From assembly GCA_963921195.1 (NCBI GenBank), contig OY992537.1, positions 73,972,894-74,036,893 of the forward strand: DNA of 64,000 nucleotides, written 5' to 3'. Source of the stretch: Pegoplata infirma. Taxonomy: Eukaryota > Arthropoda > Insecta > Diptera > Anthomyiidae. The notes under the pieces were generated by a model. The model was not told where the DNA came from. It was given only the letters and a program-made list of their open reading frames with translations, and did not search any database. Below, one piece after another: positions 43,761 through 54,742 of the stretch. Each line of letters begins with the position of its first letter. The stretch's first letter is position 1. A program made the position numbers and the translations under genes.

Positions 43761-45477
43761 CATCTGTAAATGGTGTAGTAAGTGACGGTTATAAAAACCA
43801 GCAAATTTAGAATTCATAATCTTCACAATTTTTCCATCCAAATATGTATTTTTCTTAGAAAATTTGTTAAAGAAATATTCGTTTATCGAGTTTTAGGTGT
43901 AGATCGTTGACTAAGTAACCATGTTTATGTAGAGCGTGGCTTTGATGATTTTTCTAACAGTTCTTATTTATTTTTTTTTGTCTTGCGAAAACTTGTATTC
44001 AAAGAATTTAATATTTTCGGCTTAAGCTAAAAGAAAAAAAAAAATAACCTGCTGTTTTCATTATTACAATTTTTTTTTATTGATAACTGCTATGTCTACC
44101 GCTAAACAAAAAAAAAAAAAACTTGTCAAAATATTGAATTTCGATTTTTCCTAGACATTTTGCTATAACTTACATCAGGTTAAAGACAGAAGATTGAAAT
44201 CCGTTTTTAATATGATTCAATGAATTTGAGTGTGATTGACGTTGATGAAAATTTGTAATGATTTTTTGGAGTAGTTTTTTGATTTTTTTGGAAAATTGGT
44301 AAATTAAATAAAATAATGTAAAAAAAAAATTGTTTAAGAATTTTAATTTGATCAAATATGGTTAATATAATATAGGAAAATAAAAAAAATTACTATTCGA
44401 TAATTTAATGCTGAATTTGCGTTGTTAAAATATGATTAATTAAAGTTTTTTGGAATTTTTTTTCGAATAGGTAATGTTTATTTTTCTTATTTTAAATTTC
44501 TTTACAATTTTTACTCAATGCAGCTTTCCTTAGCTAGATGTTTCTTTAAATATTTTTTATTATACACACTTCTTCGAAAACAAAATTAAATATATCCTGT
44601 TTTAAAGTGTTTAACTCATTTACGACTCTTTTAATTAAAGCCATTAATAAAATCTGGTGCTAAATGTTAAATAAAACAATTTAATTATCCAATCATTTCA
44701 GCTATTTAAAATAACTAATTGTCAGTAATAATCGACTCAACACTTCGTTTGCAATAGCATTTGATTTAAATTTAAATTAATCTTTAATATCCTGGTTTTA
44801 TTTGGAGCAAAAACAAAAAAAAAAACAAAAGACTTAAGACACAAGCACTAATTTATTTTACTATTTCCATACATTTCCTTCGCCACTTCTTTACATACAG
44901 CCACCCACATAGACTTTATGTTATTTTATTTTTACATTTTAAAAAACAATAAAATTATTTTAAATTACCAAGATTAACATCTCGTCAGCACACAAAACAT
45001 AATTTAATATTTCACATGTGTTTGCATTTTATTAAAGTTTATTAAATTTAATGTGTATTGTTTAAATAGCATTAGTAAACATTAGCAGACAACTTACAAA
45101 AACAAAACAACAACAAAAAACGAAACCGTGTGCTTAAACAATTTTTATGATGCTACACAAATAACCGAAATAAAATACTTCCACGTAGTAAAATAGGTTG
45201 GATCGAAATATGATATTTTCCACCATCGATTTCAACCAAATTCATAAAAAAACACAAAACTTTGTAAAATAAATCATGCACACAGACAAAAAATAGTGTT
45301 GTTGGCTCAATTTTAATCAAAACGTTCTCATGTTTACAAAAAAATTTATTGATTGACAAATAAAATAATGTAGTTTTTATTCAACAATTGTCAAGGCAAT
45401 TACATTATTTTTTAATATAACAATATTTAAATTGAAAATGAGCCTCTAATATTTTTCTGTTTACGATGGTTTTTTTT
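43761..45477. other. Intron-like DNA, no gene seen
   Basis: The longest run without recognised repeats besides 37.3-38.7 kb and 60-61.3 kb. AT-rich; open frames of 61-68 codons are low-complexity. Confidence 0.45.
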
Positions 45478-46010
45478 TTACCCTCCAACTTCAGTATGGG
45501 GGTATACTAACTTTGTCATTCCGTGTGTAACGCAGTGAAATATCGGTCGAGTACCTCATAAAGTATATTTATTATTGATCCAAGATCGATTCTAAGACAT
45601 TCTTTGAATTTCCGTCCGGACGCGTCCGTCCGTCTAAACGTCTGCTCGTCTGAAGTTTGGTACAAATATGTCTTATGGTCCTAGGCAGTTTAAATTTAAA
45701 AATGGACGAAATTGGATCAGGGGGGAAAAGTGCCCCTGGAAGAAATAAACCAACCTCTGAAAAACCCAATTTTTTTCATTTTTTTTTTTTTTGATTTTTG
45801 TTAAACAAATCGAAAATGTTTATGGTAGAGGAAGTTCAAAGTCCTGCACTTGGACCCAGGCTATTGGAAAATGCCAATTTTTTGGTAAGTGGAAATATTT
45901 CTCCCAATTTTACCACAGTAGTTTAATGCCTAGTGAAATAAAAAATTGTCTGGTGGCTAGGGAAAATCAAATGTTGACCATAAAATGGAACCCATGTAAG
46001 TTAGATTAAT
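45478..46010 (+). mobile_element. Mini-me/DINE-1-like element, second subtype
   Basis: ACCCTCCAACTTCAGTATGGGGGTA stem, GTCATTCCGTGTGTAACGCAGTGAAATATCGG, CTCATAAAGTATATTTATTATTGATC, a short GTCCGTCCGTCTAAACGTCTG tract, then GAAGTTTGGTACAAATATGTC. GTAACGCAGTGAA is strikingly close to the Drosophila DINE-1 core as I remember it. Confidence 0.75.
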
Positions 46011-46019
46011 TTTTTTTAC

Positions 46020-46680
46020 TCGTCGTGCAGAAAAAAATTCGTGGTGTAGAAAAATTCTCAAATTTAGAAACATTTTCCCAATAGAAATCTTTTCAGGTTC
46101 TGAGTTTTTCTTTTCTAAAACTTTTTAGAATATTTTGAGGCCATTTTCTGGATTATGATACATTTTCCCAGTCGATCATTTTCTGAGACATTTTTCCTTA
46201 AGAAAATACTTAGCTTCTCAGAATTTTTGTTTTATAGAAAAGGTCCGAGACTCTTAGATATTTTTCCTACTTTTTATTATTTTAATTTGTTCGAATAGAA
46301 AAATTAAAGGATTCTTAGACAGTTTTACAAAAAAAAAATTAAAAATTCTGAATCATTTTTCTGAATGAAAAAGTCTCAGATTCTGAGACACTTTTCCTAT
46401 AGAAAAAGCCTTAGATTTTATATAAAAAATATCTTAACATCTAAAGCTTCTTATATTGAAAAAAGTGTTTCGGAACATTTCTGGGGCATTTTTTCAGATT
46501 CTAAGACATTTTCCCACTAGCAAATGTCTCCGCTTGTAACTTTTTTTTTACAGAAAACGGTCAGACTGTGAAATAGTTTTTCTATATAAAAGGTCACAGA
46601 TTCTTAAAAAAACATTTATCCTATATTAAACATTAATCCTACATTAAAAGGATTTATCCCATTTCTTCAAAAGAAATTAT
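46020..46680. repeat. TCAGATTCTGA satellite, block 2
   Basis: About 17 degenerate ~35-bp units such as CTCAGATTCTGAGACACTTTTCCTATAGAAAAAG; more diverged than block 4. Confidence 0.7.
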
Positions 46681-46684
46681 AAGA

Positions 46685-47250
46685 ACATTTTATATAGGTC
46701 GAATGGGGACCCCCGTAGGCTAGTTGGTAGCGTGCTAGCCTTTCAACGTGGGGGTCGTGGGTTCGATTCCCACCAGAAGCCTTGGTTTTTTTCGCTACAA
46801 CGAGACGATGGTCATTGTTACCAGTTCTCGGTTAGGTGGAATTTATTAAAAATGAGTTGTAAATAAATATAAAGAATAAATAAAAATAATTGATCATGTG
46901 ATCAAAACTATTATTATTATTATAGGTCGAATGGTTTTTTGAACGCCTATTTAATGGCGTATCGGGCGTGTCCAAATTCGGTTTCGATAGGTTCGTTATT
47001 GTCAAAAATGTGTAATCGTTGGGGTAGTTTATATAATTTGGCACGACAGCCAAAATCATATATAAAAATCTCTAATTAAGCTGACCCGTATTTTTTCGTA
47101 AGGCGAAATTCTTGCTAGTTCGGCTTTTATACGGATTTTCCCGAAAGGCCATATTTTTTCATAAGGTGGCAACCCTTTTTTAAATTTGAGAATGTATATT
47201 CAAGTTTCAGGACAATTGGTGAATGCCTTGTGAAAGACCTTCCTTATTAG
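46685..47250 (-). mobile_element. CTAACAAGG MITE, truncated copy
   Basis: Minus-strand match to 35988-36577: CTAATAAGGAAGGTCTTTCACAAGGCA at 47250, then the AATTTGGCACGACAGCC and TGACCCGTATTTTTTCG segments. The other end is lost. The SINE copy 2 interrupts it. Confidence 0.7.
46707..46920 (+). mobile_element. tRNA-derived SINE, copy 2
   Basis: 214 bp. A tRNA-like head with A box TAGGCTAGTTGG and B box GGTTCGATTCC, a body with CGCTACAACGAGACGATGG and CCAGTTCTCGG, and an (ATT)n tail. Perfect 14-bp copies tataggtcgaatgg flank it (46693-46706, 46921-46934), the signature of LINE-driven insertion. It lies inside the MITE fragment 46685-47250. Confidence 0.9.
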
Positions 47251-47735
47251 ACATTTTTCCTATATAAAATTTCTTCATCTATTAAAACTTTCAGATTCTG
47301 GAAGATTTTTACAACAGCAAAATTCTCAGATTCTAACAATAAGTATTTTTTCCTATAGAAAATGTGTCAGATTCTGATATATTTTTTCTATAGAAAAATT
47401 CTCAAATGTTTCCTAAAAAAAATTTTTGATTTTTTCAATAGAAAAATTTTCCGATTTCGAGTTTTTTTCCTTTAGAAAAATTCAAAGATTCCGCGACACT
47501 TTTTTTTTTATAAAAAAAATGTGAGATTCTAAAACATAATTTTTAAGAAAAAATGCTCAAAATATTTTCATTTCCACCTTTCTTCTTAGATTTTTCCTTT
47601 AGAAAAATTTTAAGATCACAAGACTTTTTTCCTTAAGAAGAATTCTATGATTCTCAGACATTTTTGCTATAGAAAAATTTTGAGATTCTTAAACATATCT
47701 CCTAGAAACGAATTCTTAGACAATTTTCTTTTCTT
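47251..47735. repeat. TCAGATTCTGA satellite, block 3
   Basis: About 13 units; here TTTTTCTATAGAAAAATT is especially well preserved, alternating with CTCAGATTCT or CCGATTTCGAG. Confidence 0.7.
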
Positions 47736-47848
47736 TTTCTCTTGTTTGTTTGTATGCCCTCCAGTTATTGTTAGTGGTGGCGGGTTCATATAAGTTTTTC
47801 ATTCCTTTTGTAACTCATCGAAATATCGCTCTAGGACCCCATAAAGTA

Positions 47849-48097
47849 GGTTAGTTTAGGTTGGATGGGCGTTCGCCATTTGACAAACTAACTCGGACGC
47901 CATAAGGCCCATTGTGATTAACTTAATTATATTTCCCTACTCCCCCTTTGATACAAAGGTTTACCTCTTAAACCACCCCGATTCTCTAAGGTATTCTGCT
48001 AGAGAGTCAATGGGACACCGTTTAGGCAATCTAGGTCATCGAAAAATCTTTGCCCCAAATGCTTAAGGCGGCTTTCCGTTAGACCCGGACCCAAAAA
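47849..48097 (-). mobile_element. 5'-truncated LINE with 12-bp target duplication
   Basis: Minus strand: the last codons of the LINE ORF in broken frame (EYLRESGWFKR, about 47962-47998), a 3' UTR with CACAATGGGCC, and the AACCTAAACTAACC tail. Copies of ccccataaagta flank it (47837-47848, 48098-48109). The segment TTTCCCTACTCCCC...ACCACCCCGA parallels 2577-2630 in the larger LINE relic, linking the two. Confidence 0.8.
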
Positions 48098-48135
48098 CCC
48101 CATAAAGTATTATATTATTATATATTATTGATCAT

Positions 48136-48622
48136 TAGTGTCCGACCGAATACACCTTTTTTGGCCGAAGCCGAAGCCGAATATTCGGCCAAACTTTCAC
48201 TATTCGGCCAAACCGAAGCCGAAGCCAAATATTTAAAAAAAAAAATATTTATGTAGAAAAACAAGAAAAAAATAAAACTCCACTCGGCGGGATACTCAAA
48301 TGCATAAGAATGTTGTTTAGGATGATTTTATTTTAAGCAAAAAAAATCTAAAATAAATTTTTGTAAAAAAATTTATTTTAGAGTGTAAATTTTTTCGACC
48401 GAAAATTTTTTTTGAATGTAAAAAATGTTTTTAGTTGCAAAAACACTTAGTTAAATGGCTTACTAATGTGATTCAAAGTTAATTTAGTGTGTTTTTCAAC
48501 ACGTGAGCACAAATATTATACAATTATTCGGTATTCGGCCTATTCGGCCAAAATTTTGGCCGAAGCCGAATAGTGGCCGAATAGTGCTTTTTGGCCGAAG
48601 CCGAATATTCGGTCGGACACTA
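48136..48622. mobile_element. hAT-type MITE made of TTCGGCCGAAGCC repeats
   Basis: Inverted ends TAGTGTCCGACCGAATA match perfectly over 17 bp. Identical 8-bp copies ttgatcat flank it (48128-48135, 48623-48630). Both subterminal regions consist of TTCGGC/GCCGAA repeats and the middle is AT-rich. Non-coding. Confidence 0.9.
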
Positions 48623-49159
48623 TTGATCATTGATCGATTTTAGGACATTCTAGCGATGTCAGTCTGTTGAAATGGTGATCACGACTAAAAACTTAAACAG
48701 ATATGACTGAGACTTGGCACATTTACTTCTTATAGTTCTGAGAAGTTTGGTATTTCATTTGAGCGATATCGCTTCAGCGGTTCAAAATATATGAACAAAA
48801 ATGTAAAAAACCGTGAAAATGTTAGTACATTCAACATAACCTAAAAATACAACAAGCATTTTTTTTAAATTTTTTTTTTTTTTTTTTGCGGATTTTTCCG
48901 CGATTTTTTTTTTTTAATTTTTATTCGTTTAGGTTTTTTGCAATATTTTTTTTATTCATTTGAAATCCATATATTCAGCAATGCCGATTTAAATTTTTTA
49001 CGTTTCCCCTCTCCTGTTTTTCTTTTTTTTTTTTTGTAAATTCGGTTTAGGGGGAAATTTTTATTCCCCCGCCGTGGATCTACGCCTGAATAACCATATG
49101 TATACCTACACATTCGCCCGCCACTATTTTATTCTTTATATATAAACATTTGATTCGGG

Positions 49160-49560
49160 TACAAACTTGTAAAACTCAGGAGCCGGTGGACAGATTGACA
49201 CCAAACTTGGACAACAAATAAGTTAATTCTTGAGGAAGGTTTCTTTTAAGTATAATCTTGATAGATGGCGCTGTTGTCGTGATTTATATAATTTTTCTTA
49301 TTTATGGTACGATTTGGCTCAAATTCACAAAATATATTTTTTAATCAAAAATAAGTTTCCTGTTAAATTTGGACCCGGTAGATGGCGCTGGGTTGAAGTA
49401 ATTAACAAAATTCATATTTTTTTAATTTGCGATACGAATTGGCTTACATTCCCAAAATATATTTCTTAAACAAAGTTAAGTTTCCTGACAAAATATGGAC
49501 CCGCTACATGGCGCTGGGGTGAAGTAATTAATAAAAATCTTACAATTTTAATGCAATTTG
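49160..49560 (+). repeat. Three ~120-bp degenerate tandem modules
   Basis: (G)TAGATGGCGCTG recurs at 49262, 49379 and (TACATGGCGCTG) 49505, each followed by TGATTTATATAATTTT / GAAGTAATTAA and preceded by AGTTTCCTG.AAA.TTGGACC. A 79-codon frame across two modules is not protein-like. Confidence 0.65.
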
Positions 49561-49639
49561 ACGACACTTTAGAATGTATGTAGACACTATCCGACAAAAA
49601 TGAAAAAAGTTGTTAAACACAAACTGGACAATATGGGTT

Positions 49640-50088
49640 TGAAATTAGAGACTAAATGTAGAAAAACTGCATTTACAGTTTTTCTTTTCGTGATCCTATG
49701 ATCTTTTTAAAGGACTTCAAAGTTTTAAAGGATTAAATTTTATAAAATATTTTTTTAATATTTGTACTTGTCCTAGGATGCCACTAGTGATAGCAAATGA
49801 AAGGTCAGGATCTGCCCTAATTTTCCTATTTAATTTTTTTTACATATTAGGAAAAAGGAGGTAAGTTACGTCCTTTCAAAACTTTATCCTTCAATATCAT
49901 TCAAAGTTTTTAACAAAATATTTTAATAAAGTTTTCAAATGACTTTATCCTGTCATCCTAGGACAAGTACAAATATTTTACAAAATGTATCCTTTAAAAC
50001 TTTGAAGTCCTTTTAAAAGGAAACAGGATCACGAAATGAAAAACTGTAAATACAGTTTTACTCCATTTGATCTCTACTTTTAGACGTT
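49640..50088. mobile_element. Foldback MITE
   Basis: The left arm GTAGAAAAACTGCATTTACAG...CGTGATCCTAT, AAGGACTTCAAAGTTTTAAAGGAT and AAATATTTGTACTTGTCCTAGGATG is repeated in inverse order at 49950-50070. The middle is about 100 bp. Target duplication not determined. Confidence 0.75.
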
Positions 50089-50170
50089 TATCATCCGGTT
50101 CATGTTTAATATTGGCTGTCGGACGGTGGGATTCGTCATTTGGGCAAAACAACATTTGCCTGTACAACAA

Positions 50171-51060
50171 CACTCAAAAAAATAAATCTGTAATGTTAGC
50201 AAAAAAAGCTTGTAAACCTACAAGAAAATTTGCTGATTTTGAACCCACAATTTTTTTGCTAAAGTTAGCAAAAATGTTTTGCCAATAATTAGTTAACTAA
50301 ATTCATATTTTTTTTAACTTAGTTCATACACATCTGAGGACCCCATTGGGTTCGGACCCCATAGGTCCAGACCCCGATGGGCCTAGACCTAGTTGGGTTC
50401 CTTAAAAATCGTCATAATTTTTGATCCAAAAATTGTGTTCGTTTCGCTCTACCTTGCTTAGTTTTTAAGATACGTGATTATAGGGGACCACTGGGGTCTT
50501 GAGAATTAAAAAACTCGATAACTTAAAAAATATTACTCGGAGAGCTTTTGACTGTTTTGCGGTCTTGTTCTACATGTTGAGAGCTACAAAAATGGTTTTG
50601 GACTTTTTGTTGTGTCGGCAATATTTACCGAGATATGAGCATTTTAAAATTTTCGGGAATGCTAACTTTGTTGGATCCAAAGTAAGGGCCCATTAGGGTC
50701 CACACATGTGAAGAGGACCGGCGATACTATGGAGATTCTAAGAACCAAAAATGGCCTCCATTTTGCTCTATCTGGCTTAGTTTCCGAGATAGCGCCATTT
50801 TAAGTTTTCTGAAAATAAAATAAAATTTACCATTTATTTTGCTAATATTAGCAAAAAAACTTGTAAAAATGTTGTCAACTCAATTTCAAATTTAGCAAAA
50901 GAAATTAGTTCAAAGCTTGTTTAAAATTGCTAATGTGCTAAATGAAGTTTACAAGAATTTTTTGCTGACATGCTAATCTCAACTAAAAATTTGCTAAAAG
51001 TTAGCTAACTAGCATTAGCAAAAAAAAATTAGTAAATCTACTAACGTATTTTTTTGAGTG
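50171..51060. mobile_element. CACTCAAA-family MITE, 890 bp
   Basis: Ends CACTCAAAAAAATA and (inverted) CACTCAAAAAAATACG; TA on the right, AA on the left (probably mutated TA). TTAGCAAAAAAGCTTGTAAA-type modules lie near both ends. The middle matches 36578-36950. Frames of 65-73 codons are chance. Confidence 0.75.
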
Positions 51061-51062
51061 TA

Positions 51063-52600
51063 GTAGTTTATAACATTAAATCTATAATACGATCCATCCT
51101 AATACACATATTCGTATAACCCTCCAACGCATATTCAGAGTCTAAGTTTGAATTGTACTATAAACTATAACAGGCAGGTGCATTTGGTTCAAAAACCAAA
51201 TCTTCAAAACATTAAAAGGAAGTTTAGTTTGTTTATATGTTTTTTTTCTGTTGTAGCTTGAAGAGCTACCAAAAAAGTAATTTGTCAGTTTTAAATTTAA
51301 AACTATTACAGAAATCTACCAAGAAATAACAAATAAACATTAGGGCAATCATGTGGATGTTGTGCAGCCGCTACATGTTGAACATTACTGCACTGCAAGT
51401 GTATGAATAGCATGTGTCAAGTTAATTTGCATATTATGAGACATTTTTTTCTTGTTGTATTTGTTACATCAACATTTACTTATATCCACAGATAAGTGTG
51501 GGTGGTATGTTTGGTTGCAAGTTGGTCGTAAGTTAGTCGCAATTTAATGGAACGTTATTTCAAATGTTCATTTGTGTATTTTGGACAATTTAATGACCAA
51601 TTAAATTGGAAAAACTGTATTTAAATTTTGGTTAAAGTTAACTGCATAATTCGGGCTAAGAAAAAATATATTTATAATTGAAAAGAAAAGTCAGACAACC
51701 TAATAGGAAAATTAGACTATATATTTAGAAGAAACTTTTTAATACCACGTACCCGGAGATGTTATGTAGACATCCTTAAAAAAAAATTCTTTAGAAAATT
51801 ATTGCAGAAAATAGTTTCTAGAATCTCCTTGAAAATCCAGTGCATTTAATAATTCAGCAATTTTGTTTTTTTTTTTGTAAATTTTTTCCAACAGGGAAAT
51901 TTAAATCTTTTCTATAGATAATATAACACATTTAAAAAATTGCAGTTTTACATTTTTTTGTTGTATCCTAAACTCACGCATGTTGCATTTCAAAAATTGT
52001 TTGTAGACAAAAAAAAAGCAACAAAACTTAATTTAACTTTTTCATAGATCATTTAATTGAGATATGAGCTGCATTTTGGCGTGGCTTTTTTCAAGCACTT
52101 TCACCTTTAGTGGAAATTTTAAACAAAGTTAGTTTTTTTTGTAGCAGAGTTTCTTTTTATTGCAATTGGTAGCTAAAAAAATGTTGACAGTCTGACAAAA
52201 ATGTGACAAAATAATCGTAGACAGTGTTAAATAAATTAAGATAAATTATGGATCTTTAATTTGTTTAACGTGTTGAGAAAATTAAAATCATGCAATGAAA
52301 TGGTGATGGATTACAAAGAGGAAATAGTGAGTAAGATATGTATAAAAGATTTTATAAGATTTGGCAAGTTTTCAAAAAGTAAATATTTTGTTAAAAGAAA
52401 AAACCCAGAACTCGAAAAATTTTGTTAAAGGACTTTTTCCTTGAGTCCGAAACTTCTTCTCGGGGAGTTTGATTTAAATATTATTTTTTTGAAAAACAAT
52501 TTTAAAACAAAAGACTTAAGACACGTGCTTTGAAGTAAATTATAATATTTTACAAGGTTTTTACAAAGATTTCTAACAAACTTGTCACAAATCTACAAAT
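51063..52600. other. Intron-like DNA, no gene seen
   Basis: AT-rich, mostly unique; no element ends, tRNA or convincing ORF recognised. Confidence 0.4.
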
Positions 52601-52646
52601 AATCAAGTAAAAAAGTTAAATTCGACTTGGCCGAATACATAAATAC

Positions 52647-53776
52647 TAGAGTTGTCAATTATTCGACTTTCAACTTTGTTCGAATAATTCAAATAATTGT
52701 TTTTCCTCGTTCGATCAAACGATTAAAGATCAAAATTTATTCGATTAATCGAAGAGAATAACGAATAAAAAAATTATTTTAAAAAATATTTGTATTAACA
52801 AAAAAATAAACAATTCATATAAAAAACTTAAAATAAGAAAGTTAACATTCTTATTAACGAAAAAATGCACAAAAAACTTAAAAATAAAATAGTTTAAAGT
52901 TAAAAAAAACTTAAAAATTGAATAACAGAGATTGATTAATGGATGTCGATTTTAATACTTGTTGAGAAATAATCTTTTAAAAATAAAAGTTGATTCAATT
53001 TTTTTACTTTCAAACGATTTTTGTTTTTATTTAATTAGATTTTGAAAACACTCTTTCGCTAATTGTTGAAGTAGGTGATATAGTAAGAAGAGCATACAAA
53101 AGTTTATCTAATTTTTCTGTTCTTTTTTCAGATTTTCCCAAATATACCATATCATCTGATATATCGCTGAGGTCCTTTTTATTTTCTGAAATTTTAATAC
53201 CTTGAATTGAATTATTTAACTCGCATAAAAGATTATTATTTTCATTACTAATAACTTCCTCTATGTATTTCAATACTTTTATCTGGAGTATAATTTATTT
53301 GCATATTCTATTGTTTCGCTTCTTGTAGAATATTTTAAGAAAATTTCATTGCTCGAAAAATTTCCAGAATTTAGAAAAATTATTAACGTATTTAACACGT
53401 TTATACGTCTCTCATTAATTCTTATTTTAATACGTTTTTGTAAGTCTGATGCAATAGAATTATTAATTTTTTCTAAATTATTTAATAAAAACTTGATAAC
53501 TCCCTCTAATTCTATAATGGATGTGCTATCCAGGGCTATGGCTACAATATATTTTAACTTTCCTACATTTTGTATAAAATCTTTAAAAATGTATGAGAAT
53601 AAATGAAATTCTAAGCATTTATTTAATTTTTTAATTAAAAAAAATTGTTCGATTATTCGACATTAATTAATCGATTTATTCGTTATTCGAAAATCGTCAT
53701 TTTTAAATTATTCGAACAAGAGTTGGGTTTTGTTTGATCGATTAATCGAATTATTCTTAGTCGACTGACAACTCTA
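52647..53776 (-). mobile_element. hAT transposon, 1130 bp
   Basis: Perfect 11-bp inverted ends TAGAGTTGTCA and perfect 8-bp copies ataaatac (52639-52646, 53777-53784). ATTATTCGA/TTAATCGA repeats crowd both subterminal zones. It encodes a decayed transposase C-terminus on the minus strand. This is the only hAT-type element in the window with coding remains. Confidence 0.95.
53031..53600 (-). pseudogene. hAT transposase C-terminal relic
   Basis: In two minus-strand frames. Upstream (about 53560-53330) runs DSTSIIELEGVIKFLL, SDLQKRIKIRINERR and LNTLIIFLNSGNFSS, then YSR and a stop. Downstream (53273-53031, 80 codons) runs from MKYIEEVISNENNN to ALLTISPTSTISERVFSKSN. The PTSTISERVFS block is the hAT dimerisation (hATC) motif. 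The N-terminal BED finger and most of the RNase H-like catalytic core are absent, so the enzyme is dead. Confidence 0.85.
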
Positions 53777-54483
53777 ATAAATACCCTCCACTATGCCCTT
53801 TTTAAGTGATACAAAATTTTTTAACGTGGAAAAAATTAACAATTTTGATTAAAAACATTTTATTGTGATTAATAAACATTTTTAGTCATTTTGTAACAAC
53901 AAAATTTGCAAAAAAAAATTTCGAGTGTAAAATTTTTTTTAGTTAATTTTTTTTTTTTGAGTGTAAATTTTTTTTTTGAGTGTAATTTTTTTTTTTTTTG
54001 AGCTAAATATTTTTTTGCTTATTATGATTTTTGCATTAAAGAAATACAAGTTTATCATTACTTAATTTTTTTTAATCCACGCCCACAAAAGGGGGCGGAC
54101 CGAAAAATTTTCTAATCCGCTGGACTCTGAACTTCTTGTATTATAAAAACGTTGAATTTGTTAAACAAAAACACAAAAAATCATGTAAAAATATGATATT
54201 TTTCAGTGTTTGGTTAGTTCTTCTACTTTTTTCCCCCTGGTCCTATTTTGCTAATTTATGAACCTAGGAACATAAGACATATTTGTGCCAAATTTCGGGG
54301 GTCTAGCTTTTTATTTTGGACTGCATCGTGTTAACTGCAGACGGACAGACGGACGGACAGACGGACTGACAGACGGACGGACATCGCTAGAATGTCTTTG
54401 AATCGATCACTGATCATAAATATATATACTTTATGGGGTCCTAGACTTATAATTTGATGCGTTACACACGGAATGACAAAGTA

Positions 54484-54711
54484 CACTCAAAATAATTCTA
54501 CAGTAAAAGGTTTAGTAAGTGATATTGTACCAAAATTACTAATTGGTTACTAATTTTAGTATCTTCAAAGTACTAACATTAGTAATTTCTACTGGTTTTG
54601 ACTAATATTAGTTAAAAATTTTAGTATTGGTTACCAATTTCTGCACTAGGTCCTTTTGAACTAAAATTAGTTAAATTTTTAGTATTGAATACCCACGTTT
54701 TTTTTTGGGTG
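54484..54711. mobile_element. CACTCAAA-family MITE, 228 bp, twin A
   Basis: CACTCAAAATAATTCTACAG to GGGTG between TA copies (54482-54483, 54712-54713). Nearly identical to 54866-55094, so at least one insertion is recent. Confidence 0.8.
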
Positions 54712-54742
54712 TAAGTATACCTCCATACTGTAGTTGGAGGAT

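Larger units (their letters stand above)
47756..48870 (+). mobile_element. Mini-me/DINE-1-like element with two insertions
   Basis: TGCCCTCCAGTTATTG...GTGGCGGGTTCATATAAG, TCATCGAAATATCG, AGGACCCCATAAAGTA, then after two insertions GATCATTGATCGATTTTAGGACATTCTAGCGATGTCAGTCTGTTG and GCGATATCGCTTCAGCGGTTCAAA. A LINE end (47849-48097) and a hAT MITE (48136-48622) are nested in its core. Confidence 0.8.
52602..54742 (-). mobile_element. Mini-me/DINE-1-like element split by a hAT and a MITE
   Basis: The terminal hairpin GTTAAATTCGACTTGGCCGAATAC (52615-52638) continues after the hAT as CCCTCCACTATGCCC, TTTTTGAGTG runs, CCACGCCCACAAAAGGGGGCGG, TTTTGGACTGCATCGTG, the GACGGACG tract (54338-54382) and ATATACTTTATGGGGTCC. 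The stem CCTCCATACTGTAGTTGGAGG follows the MITE at 54484-54711. Confidence 0.75.

Noticed and set aside
46707..46790. A functional tRNA gene
   Set aside because: It has a SINE body, an (ATT)n tail and a 14-bp target duplication, and a second copy exists at 41437-41652.
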